DNA of 64,000 nt, taken from Streptomyces sp. TRM49041. Lineage in GTDB: Bacteria > Actinomycetota > Actinomycetes > Streptomycetales > Streptomycetaceae. Below, one piece after another: positions 26,004-34,708 of this stretch. Position numbers and translations under genes: made by a program. Location of the stretch: NCBI RefSeq assembly GCF_008271805.1, contig NZ_VSRY01000140.1:81027-145026 (forward strand), given 5' to 3'. The notes under the pieces were generated by a model. That model searched no databases and was not told the origin of the DNA. It saw only the letters and a list, made by a program, of their open reading frames with translations. Each line of letters opens with the position of its first letter. The first letter of the stretch is position 1.

Positions 26004-26717
26004 TCAGGCCGACGGGGCGCCCGGCGGGTCGGACATCACCGTGGGGCCGGGGCGCGGCGCCGGATCGTCGCCGCCCAGGTCCAGCCGGAACGGTGGATAC
26101 CTGTCGGTCATCAGTGCCGCGTAGGCGGTCACCCGGAGCACCCACCGGTTCAGACCGAGCACGAAGTCGAACACATCGCGCGGGTACCTGCCGGTGAAGG
26201 CCAGGACGACGGCGGCCACCAGCACCAGGAAGGCGATCAGCCCCGGATACCACCAGCCCCCCTCGGAGTCGCCACCGCCGCCGCCCGTGAAGATGCCCAC
26301 CACGATGTAGTGGGGGATGGCCAGCAGCCACCACTTCACCAGTACGAGCCCCCGGGACAGCCGCTCCGGACGCTCGACGTCCAGGCGCGCCGGGTAGTCG
26401 GGCTGCTCGCCGAGGCTGAAGGGCGGGTAACGGTCCGTGCCCAGCGCGCTGTACCCGTAGTACGACACGCGCCAGGTCCAGCGCAGTACACCCAGGTTGT
26501 AGTCGAACAGCGCACGTGGATACCGCGCGGTGAACAGGATCGCGAAGAACGCGACCAACCAGGCGATGACGAAGCCGATCCAGAGGAAGGCCAGCACGAT
26601 GTAGTGGGGAATCAGCAGGAGCCACTTGACCAGCCACAGCCAGCGCGACAGCCGGGTGTCGAGGGCCGCGACGACGCGGACCGGCATGGAGGGGCGCATC
26701 TCGGGCGCCATGTTCAT
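26004..26717 (-). CDS. DUF4389 membrane protein (two repeats)
   Basis: A 237-residue membrane protein with two DUF4389-type repeats. Each has a hydrophobic helix with the motif WLLLIPHYIV or WWLLAIPHYIV, a second helix, and an RYPR...FVLGLNRWVLRV or RYPRALFDYNLGVLRW segment ending in DRYPPF. The function of DUF4389 is unknown. ATG 26717 is supported by AAGGAAAG upstream. It lies divergent from the lipoprotein gene at 27040 and seems monocistronic. Confidence 0.87.
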   Translation of the reverse strand: MNMAPEMRPSMPVRVVAALDTRLSRWLWLVKWLLLIPHYIVLAFLWIGFVIAWLVAFFAILFTARYPRALFDYNLGVLRWTWRVSYYGYSALGTDRYPPFSLGEQPDYPARLDVERPERLSRGLVLVKWWLLAIPHYIVVGIFTGGGGGDSEGGWWYPGLIAFLVLVAAVVLAFTGRYPRDVFDFVLGLNRWVLRVTAYAALMTDRYPPFRLDLGGDDPAPRPGPTVMSDPPGAPSA

Positions 26718-27039
26718 CGGTTCTTTCCTTCCTGCCGTCCCGCTTGCGATCCGGACGCTCTCAGGGTGACGCGAGGGCCCGCGCTTCTCCTGTTGGGGGT
26801 GGCAGTCGTGTGTACTCCGGCCCGCACCGCACGCCACCCGGGTGATGACCTCATGAAGCGCGACGAGTTCCCGCAGGTCGTTCCCGGCGGAAGACACCGG
26901 GCACCCGCCACGGCAGGTGCGAGGCGCTCCCGAGGCGGGCGGACTCGGCCGGCTCGCTCCCGCCCTTTCTCCCCCTCCCGGGCGCCCGACCGGGGCTTGG
27001 TAGTGTCCCGGCACCACCGACGACATGAGGTGCACCACC

Positions 27040-27984
27040 ATGGCCGCCTTCAGGAACCCGCGCACGGCCGCCTTCACGACCCCGCGCCGCCGCCCGCGCC
27101 GCCGCCCTCTCGCGGCCATGGGCGCCCTCGCCGCCGGGGCCCTGCTCCTCACCGCGTGCGGCGAAGGCTCCACCGGCGGCACCTCCGCGGCGGGCCACGG
27201 CGCGGAGCACGCCCCCGCCGTACACAGCCATATCCATGGCGTGGGCATCGACCCCGCCGACGGGCGGCTCTACGTGGGCACCCATGAAGGGATCTTCACG
27301 GTGGACGAGTCCGGGACGCCGCAGCTCGTCGGCGACCGCGAGGACGACTTCCTGGGCTTCACCGTGGCGGATGCCGGGACGTTCCTGGCCAGCGGCCACC
27401 CGGCCCCGGCACCCGGCGGTGACCTGCCCGCCGACCACGGCCTGGTCAGGAGCACCGACGCCGGGAAGTCCTGGCAGACGGCCTCGCTCCAGGGCGAGGC
27501 CGTCTTCCACGCCCTGGACCAGGCCGAGGGCACCATCTACGGCTACGACAGCACGGGCGGCCTGCTGCGCGTCAGCGAGGACGGTGCGACCTGGCAGGAC
27601 CGGGCGCGGCTGCGGGCCCTGGACATCGCCGTCAATCCCGCCGACCCGGACCGGGTCGTCGCCACCACGGCGGACGGCGTCGCGCGCAGCACGGACGGGG
27701 GCGCGACCTTCGCCCCCGGCGAGGAGCCGGCGATGGAGTTCGTGTCCTGGGCGTCGCCGGGCGCCCTGTTCGGCGTCGACTTCACCGGGACCCTGAGCGT
27801 CAGCCCGGACGGCGGAGCCACCTGGCGGCGGCTGGCCACCGTGCCCGGGGGCCAGCCGCAGGCCCTGACGGCCGTCGACGAGCGGCACGTCCTCGCGGCC
27901 ACCCAGGACGGCGTCTACGAGTCGAAGGACGCCGGAAAGACCTTCACGAAGCGTCTCGCCGTAGCGGCCGGCGACCACCACTGA
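27040..27984 (+). CDS. Secreted BNR/sialidase-like repeat lipoprotein (F510_1955-type)
   Basis: A 314-residue lipoprotein. A twin-arginine-rich N-terminus and hydrophobic stretch end in a lipobox (LLLTAC). The mature part starts HSHIHGVGIDPADGRLYVGTHEG and contains repeated beta-propeller blades with SxDxGxTW-like Asp boxes (STDAGKSW, SEDGATW, STDGGATF, SPDGGATW, SKDAGKTF). Such proteins are annotated as glycosyl-hydrolase-like, but no catalytic activity is established. ATG 27040 follows GAGGTG. It is upstream of the metalloid gene block but has its own start region. Confidence 0.83.
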   Translation: MAAFRNPRTAAFTTPRRRPRRRPLAAMGALAAGALLLTACGEGSTGGTSAAGHGAEHAPAVHSHIHGVGIDPADGRLYVGTHEGIFTVDESGTPQLVGDREDDFLGFTVADAGTFLASGHPAPAPGGDLPADHGLVRSTDAGKSWQTASLQGEAVFHALDQAEGTIYGYDSTGGLLRVSEDGATWQDRARLRALDIAVNPADPDRVVATTADGVARSTDGGATFAPGEEPAMEFVSWASPGALFGVDFTGTLSVSPDGGATWRRLATVPGGQPQALTAVDERHVLAATQDGVYESKDAGKTFTKRLAVAAGDHH

Positions 27985-28110
27985 CACCCGTGGGGGTCGA
28001 CCCGGCGGCACCCCGTCGCGGAGGGGCGCCGGTCCCGACGCGGTAGTACGCCGGAAATTTCGCACACGCACCCTCGCCGCCGTCGGTCGCGCTCTTAGAT
28101 TCGATGAGTG

Positions 28111-28133
28111 TCTATGTTGACCCCTGTCGAATC
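28111..28133. promoter_or_regulatory. Predicted ArsR operator upstream of the flavin monooxygenase
   Basis: TCTATGTTGAC, four variable bases, then GTCGAA. The same pattern (18 of 22 positions identical) lies directly before the arsR gene at 37725-37747. Its position 60-80 bp before GTG 28192 fits an operator-promoter overlap. Confidence 0.65.
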
Positions 28134-28191
28134 AGCTGTCATGCTGGCGGCACAGTCCATCGACGGATGTCGAAACAAGCAAGGAGTCGCC

Positions 28192-29556
28192 GTGAACGCG
28201 CCCGCCGCCGAGCTGCCCGTCGTCGTGATCGGAGCCGGACCCGTCGGTCTGGCCGCCGCCGCCCATCTGATCGACCGGGGCATCGAGCCCCTGGTCCTGG
28301 AATCCGGGCGGGCGGCCGGAGCCGCCGTGCGTGAGTGGTCGCACGTGCGGCTGTTCTCCACCTGGGGCGAGGTCACCGACCCCATGGCCGAGAAGCTGCT
28401 CGCCCCGACCGGCTGGACCAGGCCCGACGCGGCCACCTACCCGTCCGGCGGCGACTGGGCCGAGCGGTATCTCCAGCCGCTGGCCGACGTCCTCGGGGAC
28501 AAGGTGCGCTTCGCCACCACCGTCACCGGTGTCTCCCGCGCGGGCCGCGACCGCGTCGTCGACGCCGACCGCGAGGCACAGCCCTTCGTCGTACACCTCA
28601 CCACCGCCGACGGCGGTGAGGAGCGCGTCCTCGCCCGCGCGGTGCTCGACGCCTCCGGCACCTGGACCACGCCGGCGCCGCTCGGCGGCAGCGGTCTGCC
28701 CGCCCTCGGCGAGAAGTCCGCGGCGGACCGGATCTCGTACCGCGTCCCCGACCTCAAGGACCCCGCCGTACGGGCCCGTTACGCGGGCAGGCGCACCGCC
28801 GTCATCGGCTCCGGCGCCTCCGCCTTCACCGCCCTCGCGTACCTGGCCGACCTCGCCAAGGCCGACGACGGCACCGGTACGCACGCGGTGTGGGTGCTGC
28901 GCCGCGGCATCTCCGGCGCCACGTTCGGCGGCGGCGAGGCGGACCAGCTGCCCGCCCGCGGCGCGCTCGGCCTGGCGGCGAAGAAGGCCGTCGAGGACGG
29001 CTACGCCGACGCGGTCACCGGTTTCCGTACGGAGGGGGTCGAGCGCGCCCCCGACGGACGCCTGGTCCTGGTCGGTGCGGACGGCCGACGCCTCGACGCG
29101 GTCGACGAGGTCGTCGTCCTCACCGGCCTCCGCCCCGACCTGTCGTACCTCTCCGAACTCCGCCTCGCCCTCGACGAGCGCCTTCAGGCCCCGGTCGGAC
29201 TCGCCCCGCTCATCGACCCCAACCAGCACTCCTGCGGCACCGTCTACCCGCACGGCCACCGCGAGCTGTCCCACCCCGAACAGGGCGTCTACCTCGTCGG
29301 CATGAAGTCCTACGGCCGCGCCCCCACCTTCCTGGCCATGACCGGGTACGAGCAGGTCCGCTCCGTCGCCGCCGCCATCGCCGGCGACACCGTGTCCGCC
29401 GACCGCGTCGAACTCACCCTCCCCGAGACCGGCGTGTGCGGCGGCGCCGGCCTCTTCGACCAGCCGGAGGCCACCCCGGAGCAGGAGGGCGGCGGCTGCT
29501 GCGCCGCCCCGGACACGCTCCGGATCGGCGCCCCCGCACGGTCCGGTGGCTGCTGA
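28192..29556 (+). CDS. FAD-dependent monooxygenase/flavoprotein (ArsO-like)
   Basis: A 454-residue flavoprotein. The N-terminal FAD-binding Rossmann motif is VVVIGAGPVGLAAAAHL (residues 10-26), and a second dinucleotide site is RTAVIGSGASAFTALAYLA. An ATG-like motif VVVLTGLRPDL follows. The C-terminus is Cys-rich (GGGCCAAP...SGGC). GTG 28192 follows AAGGAG. The ArsR-type operator upstream and the metal genes downstream suggest arsenic or metal stress; ArsO flavoproteins occur in actinobacterial ars operons. The next gene starts 5 bp after its stop. Confidence 0.83.
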   Translation: MNAPAAELPVVVIGAGPVGLAAAAHLIDRGIEPLVLESGRAAGAAVREWSHVRLFSTWGEVTDPMAEKLLAPTGWTRPDAATYPSGGDWAERYLQPLADVLGDKVRFATTVTGVSRAGRDRVVDADREAQPFVVHLTTADGGEERVLARAVLDASGTWTTPAPLGGSGLPALGEKSAADRISYRVPDLKDPAVRARYAGRRTAVIGSGASAFTALAYLADLAKADDGTGTHAVWVLRRGISGATFGGGEADQLPARGALGLAAKKAVEDGYADAVTGFRTEGVERAPDGRLVLVGADGRRLDAVDEVVVLTGLRPDLSYLSELRLALDERLQAPVGLAPLIDPNQHSCGTVYPHGHRELSHPEQGVYLVGMKSYGRAPTFLAMTGYEQVRSVAAAIAGDTVSADRVELTLPETGVCGGAGLFDQPEATPEQEGGGCCAAPDTLRIGAPARSGGC

Positions 29557-29561
29557 CCGGC

Positions 29562-30854
29562 GTGACCGAGCTGCACGCGGGCACGGCCTCGACCGGAACG
29601 GGGGACCGGTCGGGGCCGCGCGCCGCACTTCCCGCGCTCTGCCTGACACAGATCACGAGTTGGGGGGTGCTCTACTACGCCTTCCCCGTCCTCAATCCGA
29701 CGATCACCGTCGACACCGGCTGGTCGCCCACCGCCACGACAGCGGCCTTCTCGGCGGCCCTTCTCGTCTCCGCCCTCGCGGGAATCCCCATCGGCCGGGT
29801 CCTCGACGCCCGAGGGCCCCGCAGGGTGATGACGGCCGGCTCGGTCCTCGCCGTCATCTCCCTCCTCGTGATCGCCTCCGCGCCCGACCCCGCCGTCTTC
29901 ACCGGCGGTTGGCTGCTGGCCGGGGTGGCCATGGCGGCCACCTTCTACCAGCCGGCCTTCGCCGCACTGACCCGCTGGTGGGGCGAGCGCCGGGTCCGTG
30001 CCCTGACGATCGTGACCTTGGCCGGCGGCCTGGCCTCCACGGCCTTCGCCCCGCTCACGGCCACCCTCGCCGACCACCTCTCGTGGCGCGCCACGTATGT
30101 CGCGCTCGCCGCGATCCTGGCCGTCGTCACCATCCCCGCCCACGCCCTCGCTCTACGCGGCCCCTGGCCACCGGCGCCCGCCGCCACCGGCGCCCGGACC
30201 GCCACCGGCGCCCGGACCGCCACCGGACGGACCGCCACCGGGCGGGGCACCACCGGGCGGGGCACGCCCGTGGCGCGCAGCCGCCCGTTCCTGCTGCTCG
30301 CCGCCGCCTTCACCCTGTCCGGTTTCGCGATGTACGGCGTCGTCGTCACCCTCGTACCCCTGCTGATCGAGCGGGGCGCCTCCACCACCGCGGCCGCCTG
30401 GGCCCTCGGCCTCGGCGGCGTCGGCCAGACCCTCGGCCGGACCCTCTACGCCACCCTCGCCGGCCGCACCGGCACCACGGTCCTGACGGCCGCGCTCATC
30501 GCCGCGGGCGCGGCCACCACCGCGGCGCTGGCCGTCGTACCCGGCCCGTTTCCGCTGCTCGTGGTCATCGCCGTGGTCGCGGGCACGGTCCGCGGCAACC
30601 TGACGCTCCTCCACGCCACCGCCGTCACCGATCGCTGGGGCACCGCGCACTACGGCCGCCTCTCGGCGCTCCTCGCCCTCCCCGTGGCGGTCGCTGCGGC
30701 GCTCGCACCCTTCGCCGGTACCGCCCTCGCCGCCCTCCTCGGCGGCTACCCGGGCCTGTTCGCGCTGCTGGCCCTGACGTCCCTCTGCGCGGCGGCTCTG
30801 GCGCTGGGCACGGCCCCGCGCGACGCCGTGGAGCGAGGATCCAGGATTTCCTGA
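29562..30854 (+). CDS. MFS transporter
   Basis: A 430-residue major facilitator protein with about 12 transmembrane segments. The A-like motif GRVLDARGPRRVM follows the second helix. The central cytoplasmic loop (about residues 207-240) contains a Thr-Gly-Arg repeat (ATGARTATGARTATGRTATG...) encoded by a short tandem DNA repeat at 30,177-30,265. GTG 29562 is used, 5 bp after the flavoprotein stop. Its likely role is export of the product or substrate of that flavoprotein, such as an arsenical, but this is inferred from position. The stop codon lies inside the CmtR-type palindrome. Confidence 0.86.
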   Translation: MTELHAGTASTGTGDRSGPRAALPALCLTQITSWGVLYYAFPVLNPTITVDTGWSPTATTAAFSAALLVSALAGIPIGRVLDARGPRRVMTAGSVLAVISLLVIASAPDPAVFTGGWLLAGVAMAATFYQPAFAALTRWWGERRVRALTIVTLAGGLASTAFAPLTATLADHLSWRATYVALAAILAVVTIPAHALALRGPWPPAPAATGARTATGARTATGRTATGRGTTGRGTPVARSRPFLLLAAAFTLSGFAMYGVVVTLVPLLIERGASTTAAAWALGLGGVGQTLGRTLYATLAGRTGTTVLTAALIAAGAATTAALAVVPGPFPLLVVIAVVAGTVRGNLTLLHATAVTDRWGTAHYGRLSALLALPVAVAAALAPFAGTALAALLGGYPGLFALLALTSLCAAALALGTAPRDAVERGSRIS

Positions 30855-30869
30855 ATTCAGGAAATCCTG
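30842..30869. promoter_or_regulatory. 28-bp perfect palindrome: predicted CmtR-like operator
   Basis: Arm CAGGATTTCCTGAA is followed immediately by its exact complement. It ends 13 bp before the GTG of the metal sensor gene and covers the stop of the MFS gene. TACTGT at 30870-30875 could be a -10 for a nearly leaderless transcript. Confidence 0.75.
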
Positions 30870-30882
30870 TACTGTCAGTCCC

Positions 30883-31218
30883 GTGCTCACTCTCGCCACC
30901 GACATCGAGGTGCTGGCCCGCTTCGGGCGCGCGCTCGCCGATCCGATCCGCTGCCGTCTGCTGCTCGCGCTCCGCGAGGCGCCGGCTCACCCCTCCGATC
31001 TGGCGGAGGCGCTCGGCGTCTCCCGTACACGGCTCTCGAACCACCTGGCGTGCCTGCGGGACTGCGGCCTGGTCGTCGCCGTACCCGTCGGGCGGCGGAC
31101 CCGCTACGAGCTGGCCGACCCGCGGTTCGGACACGCGCTCGACGACCTCCGTGTGGCCGTCGTGGCCGTCGAGACCGACCGCGCGTGCGCGGAGGCCGCC
31201 GAGAAGGGCTGCTGCTGA
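30883..31218 (+). CDS. cmtR: CmtR-like ArsR/SmtB Cd(II)/Pb(II) sensor
   Basis: A 111-residue winged-helix repressor. Its metal ligands coincide in number with those of Mycobacterium tuberculosis CmtR: C57 and C61 in NHLACLRDCGLV (recognition-helix site) and C102 in VETDRAC. Extra cysteines end the protein (KGCC). It should bind the upstream palindrome when apo and release it on cadmium or lead. GTG 30883 has almost no leader. The CDF exporter gene begins two bases after its stop, so the pair is one operon. Confidence 0.88.
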   Translation: MLTLATDIEVLARFGRALADPIRCRLLLALREAPAHPSDLAEALGVSRTRLSNHLACLRDCGLVVAVPVGRRTRYELADPRFGHALDDLRVAVVAVETDRACAEAAEKGCC

Positions 31219-31219
31219 G

Positions 31220-31933
31220 ATGGCCGCCCTGTCCCCGGGGCCGTCGGCGGCTCGCCGCGACGCGCTCACCACGCGTATACGGCTGCTGGTGGCGGCCACC
31301 ATCGCCTACAACGTCGTCGAGGCCGCCGTCGCGATCACCGCCGGGACGGTCGCCTCCTCCGCGGCGCTGATCGGCTTCGGGCTCGACTCCGTCGTCGAGG
31401 TGTCCTCCGCCGCCGCGGTGGCGTGGCAGTTCTCCGCCCGCGACCACGCGGCGCGCGAGGCCCGTGAGAGGACCACGCTGCGGATCATCGCTGTCTCCTT
31501 CTTCGCGCTCGCCGTATACGTGACGGCCGACGCCGCCCGCGCGCTGGCCGGTACCGGCGAGGCCGAGCGTTCCATCCCGGGCATCGCCCTGGCCGCCGTC
31601 TCGCTGGCCGTGATGCCGTTCCTGTCCGCGGCCCAGCGCGGGGCGGGTCGCGAACTCGGCTCCGCCAGCGCCGTCGCCGACTCCAAGCAGACGCTGCTGT
31701 GCACCTACCTCTCCGCGGTGCTGCTGGTCGGACTGATCCTCAACGCCACCCTGGGATGGTCCTGGGCCGACCCCGCGGCCGCCCTCGTCATCGCGGCCGT
31801 GGCCGTGAAGGAGGGCCGCGACGCCTGGAAGGGCAAGGGCTGCTGTGCCGCCCCGCCCGCACCCGTCCTCGGCTCCGGTGAAGCCTCCGGCTGCTGCACG
31901 GGACGTGACCGCCCTTGCCCGGGCTGCAGCTGA
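31220..31933 (+). CDS. Cation diffusion facilitator (CDF) metal exporter
   Basis: A 237-residue membrane protein with six predicted helices. Metal-site residues are visible in GFGLDSVVEVSSA (Asp/Glu in helix 2) and ASAVADSKQT (helix 5 region). Instead of the usual cytoplasmic C-terminal domain it has a short cysteine-rich tail (GKGCC, SGCC, CPGCS), which may capture soft metals. It is co-transcribed with the CmtR-like sensor. Expected role: export of Cd(II), Pb(II) or Zn(II). Confidence 0.86.
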   Translation: MAALSPGPSAARRDALTTRIRLLVAATIAYNVVEAAVAITAGTVASSAALIGFGLDSVVEVSSAAAVAWQFSARDHAAREARERTTLRIIAVSFFALAVYVTADAARALAGTGEAERSIPGIALAAVSLAVMPFLSAAQRGAGRELGSASAVADSKQTLLCTYLSAVLLVGLILNATLGWSWADPAAALVIAAVAVKEGRDAWKGKGCCAAPPAPVLGSGEASGCCTGRDRPCPGCS

Positions 31934-31941
31934 GGTCGGCT

Positions 31942-31967
31942 GTACGCGCGGAACGCCCCGCGCGTAC
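31942..31967. terminator. Bidirectional hairpin terminator
   Basis: GTACGCGCGG and its exact complement enclose a 6-base loop between the convergent CDF (stop 31933) and TetR (stop 31980) genes. Confidence 0.85.
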
Positions 31968-31979
31968 TCGACGCCTTGA

Positions 31980-32606
31980 TCACGCCCTCCGGGGCCGGTC
32001 GAGCAGGTGGTCGAGCACCGCCTCGATCTCCCGGGCGTCCGGCGTCGCGCCGGTGACCAGGGCCTGCACCAGCAGGCCGTCGACGCCGGCGCGGAACGCC
32101 CGGATCGCGACGGGATCGTCGGTACGGCCGCGGGCGAGCGCCGCCAGGTCGTCCACGCACCGCTGCGCCACGGGCCGCAGGGCCGGTTGCCGCGCGGCCA
32201 GCAGGTACAGCTCGTACTCGGCGATGAACGGCAGGCGGCCCTCGGCGAGTTCGGCGGCGAGACGCCTCGCCAGGGCGGCGACGGGGTCCGGCGCCGCGGC
32301 CGCTTCGCGCAGCAGCGCGGAATAGCGGTCGGCGGACCGGGCGAGGGCCGCCACCAGCAGCTCGTCGACGGTGGCGAAGTAGTAGGTGGCCGAGGAGGGC
32401 GGGAGCCCGGCCTCCTTCGCCACCGAACGGTGCGTCACACCGGTCACGCCGTCGCGTTCGACGATCCGCAGGGCGGCCTCCAGCAGCTGCCGCCGCCGCC
32501 GCTCACCTTTGAGGCGCCGCCCGTCGGTCGGCCCGTCGGCCGGCCCGTCCGTGGGCCCGCCGACCGGCCCGCTCGACGGCTCCGCCGTCCCTCCCGCCCG
32601 GTTCAA
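31980..32606 (-). CDS. TetR-family regulator coupled to SMR pump
   Basis: A 208-residue TetR protein with the HTH at about residues 34-75 (RQLLEAALRIVERDGVTGVT, HRSVAKEAGLPPSSATYYFA). A Gly-Pro-Thr-Asp repeat region precedes the HTH. The TTG at 32606 overlaps the SMR stop (TTGA), suggesting translational coupling; a later start is possible. The ligand domain is typical. It probably represses its own operon with the upstream SMR transporter. Confidence 0.83.
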   Translation of the reverse strand: MNRAGGTAEPSSGPVGGPTDGPADGPTDGRRLKGERRRRQLLEAALRIVERDGVTGVTHRSVAKEAGLPPSSATYYFATVDELLVAALARSADRYSALLREAAAAPDPVAALARRLAAELAEGRLPFIAEYELYLLAARQPALRPVAQRCVDDLAALARGRTDDPVAIRAFRAGVDGLLVQALVTGATPDAREIEAVLDHLLDRPRRA

Positions 32607-32926
32607 TGCGACGCCCCCGTCTCGAGCACGAACACGCCGGCCGCCACGAGTCCTATGCCCCCGACCTGGGCCCATGTCAGCCGGTCCTCGAAAAGGACCG
32701 CGCCCAGGACGGCCACCAGCGTCACGCCGACCCCTGACCAGATGCCGTAGGCCACGCCCAGGGGCAGTCCCCGGCCGAGCACCTTCGAAAGCAGGTAGAA
32801 CGACAGCGCGTACCCGGCGACGACGAGCAGGGACGGCCCGACACGGCTGAAGCCCTCCGCCCAGCGCAGCGCCAGGGTCGCGCTCACCTCAGCGGTGATC
32901 GCGCCTGCCAGCAGCAGCCACACCAT
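32603..32926 (-). CDS. Small multidrug resistance (SMR) transporter
   Basis: A 107-residue four-helix protein of the EmrE/QacE type. The essential membrane glutamate is E12-14 (AITAEVSATLALRWAEGF). The signature WSGVGVTLVAVLGAVLFEDRLT lies in helix 3. It exports lipophilic cations in exchange for protons as a dimer. ATG 32926 follows GGGAGG. Its stop overlaps the TetR start, and the two form one operon. Confidence 0.92.
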   Translation of the reverse strand: MVWLLLAGAITAEVSATLALRWAEGFSRVGPSLLVVAGYALSFYLLSKVLGRGLPLGVAYGIWSGVGVTLVAVLGAVLFEDRLTWAQVGGIGLVAAGVFVLETGASH

Positions 32927-33358
32927 GCCGCCTCCCGGAGGCCGGAACAGAACAACGAACAAGAACCCGGACGAAAAACCTGAACATCTGCTCCAGATTC
33001 TCCAGGCCCCGAGGCCCCGCAGTCAAGGCGCCTCCGTCGAAGCAGGCGCCCGTGTGCCGACGGGTCTTCCACCGCCCGTCGGATCGCCTCCGCGAGGCGG
33101 CCGTAGGCGAGAGCGGCCACGGGTACGGCTTCGGCTCCGGCGCCGCGGGCGGTGAGGTGCCGGGCCCGGAACGGCCGGTCCGCGGTGAACGGCACCGGAG
33201 CGGACGGCACCGCTGGCCGCCGTCGTCGTACCCGCACCGGCGTGGTGGACCACCGCGGCCGTACGGCGAAGGAGCAGAGCATGCGGAGCAGCGCATGGCG
33301 ACGGGGCTGGAAGCCTGGAACGTACAACCCTCCGCTCGGCCGGAAGGTCCGTATACGC
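32927..33358. promoter_or_regulatory. Divergent gap between SMR-TetR operon and SUKH gene
   Basis: A 432-bp gene-free stretch. The part next to the SMR start (32,945-33,000) is AT-richer and likely holds the TetR-controlled promoter; I see no clean palindrome. The remainder is GC-rich without recognisable structure. Confidence 0.4.
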
Positions 33359-34474
33359 ATGAGCGCCACGGACCTGTATGTCACCGCCTTCGCGGACCTC
33401 TTCGGCCCACCCCCGGCGGACGCCGCCGTCCCCGTCGACTGGGAAGCGGTCGAATCCTGGCTGGGGCTGCCCCTGCCCGCCGACTACAAGGCCATCGCCT
33501 CCGCGTACGGCCCGCTGGACGTCGGCGAGCATCTGTGGCTGCACACCCCCTGCGCCAACAGGGGCTGGTTCGACTACGGAACCTGGGTCCGGGAAGGCCG
33601 GCGGGCCGCCCCCGGCGTCATCCCCTTCGGCGCCACGCGCACCTCCGACACCCTGTACTGGGACACCACCGCGTCCGACGACCCCGACCAGTGGCCGGTC
33701 GTGATGCACCACCAGGCCGCCGAGAACGCGGGCCGTGACCCCTGGCTCAGGTTCGGCACGCCGCTGCTGCCCACCCTGGCCCGTCTCGTGGCGGACGGCC
33801 TCCGGCCCACCCTCGCCCGGAGTGGCATGCTCACCGACCTGGAGCCCTGCGCGTGGACCCCACCGCCCCGGCGACCGGAGCCGACCCCGCGGCAGCGCGC
33901 GGCTCTCGCCGAAGGCAGCGGCCTGGACACCCTGACCGCCCTCGTACCGCCGCCCGCCGCCCCGTTCCTGGGGACACACACCTGGGAGTGGCTGTACGAA
34001 CGGCTCGGCACCCGGCTGCCCACGGAGTACGTGCGCCTGATGGAGACGTACGGGTCCGGCTGCTGGACAGGCTGGCTCCGCTGCGGTGCCCCGCTCGGCG
34101 CGGACACCTACGCGGTCGCGCCCTGGGCCGAGTGGTACGGCGACACCTACCGGGGGCATCGCGCACGGTTCCCGGAGTACAACCCGCTGGCAGCCTGGCC
34201 CGAGCCGGGCGGCTTCCTGCCGTTCGCCGACTCCATCGACGGCGACCAGCTGTGCTGGCTCACCGAGGGCGACACGCCGGACGACTGGCCGCTGATCGTC
34301 GTACCGCGCCACGCCCCACAGGGCCCGCCGCTGACGGGCACGCTCACCGAGATCCTGCTGGAGTGGCTGCGCGGCCGGTTCGACGCGGAGGGCCTGCCAC
34401 GGCTCGGGCGACCGGACGAGGACCCGCTGGACTACATCGGCTTCGAGCCGTTCGGCGACGAGCCCGGTACGTAG
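33359..34474 (+). CDS. Two-domain SMI1/KNR4 (SUKH) protein
   Basis: A 371-residue soluble protein with two SUKH-type halves. The first is at about 10-150 (VESWLGLPLPADYKAIASAYG, then a WPVVMHH strand), the second at about 195-350 (LYERLGTRLPTEYVRLMETYG, GFLPFADSIDGDQLCWLTEGD, WPLIVVPRH). SUKH proteins commonly act as immunity proteins against polymorphic toxins or bind partner proteins. No toxin gene is adjacent, so it is either an orphan immunity protein or a housekeeping SUKH. ATG 33359 with GGAAGG upstream is chosen. Confidence 0.82.
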   Translation: MSATDLYVTAFADLFGPPPADAAVPVDWEAVESWLGLPLPADYKAIASAYGPLDVGEHLWLHTPCANRGWFDYGTWVREGRRAAPGVIPFGATRTSDTLYWDTTASDDPDQWPVVMHHQAAENAGRDPWLRFGTPLLPTLARLVADGLRPTLARSGMLTDLEPCAWTPPPRRPEPTPRQRAALAEGSGLDTLTALVPPPAAPFLGTHTWEWLYERLGTRLPTEYVRLMETYGSGCWTGWLRCGAPLGADTYAVAPWAEWYGDTYRGHRARFPEYNPLAAWPEPGGFLPFADSIDGDQLCWLTEGDTPDDWPLIVVPRHAPQGPPLTGTLTEILLEWLRGRFDAEGLPRLGRPDEDPLDYIGFEPFGDEPGT

Positions 34475-34708
34475 TCGAACGCGGTCATGGACGCGGTGGC
34501 CGAGGCGACGCGTACGGGCGGTGTCCGAGGTTCCGCGCACTGGCCGGGGGCCGGGGGCCGGGGGGCGACGCCCGCGGCCCGGCCTGTCAGGCGGAAGGGG
34601 GAACTTCCGGCCCGTTGTGCGCGCCGTCGCACCGGTGAGGGGCATCGGCGGGACGATGGCGGGCGACCCTCGTCCGTTACCGACGTACTACCGCCGCTGT
34701 GGGTGCCG

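Noticed and set aside
25117..26637. Minus-strand open frame spanning the anti-sigma and DUF4389 genes
   Set aside because: It joins antisense of the anti-sigma gene with a shifted frame of DUF4389 and has no family similarity.
28132..29649. Long minus-strand open frame opposite the flavoprotein
   Set aside because: Antisense of a well-supported FAD enzyme, without motifs or a ribosome site.
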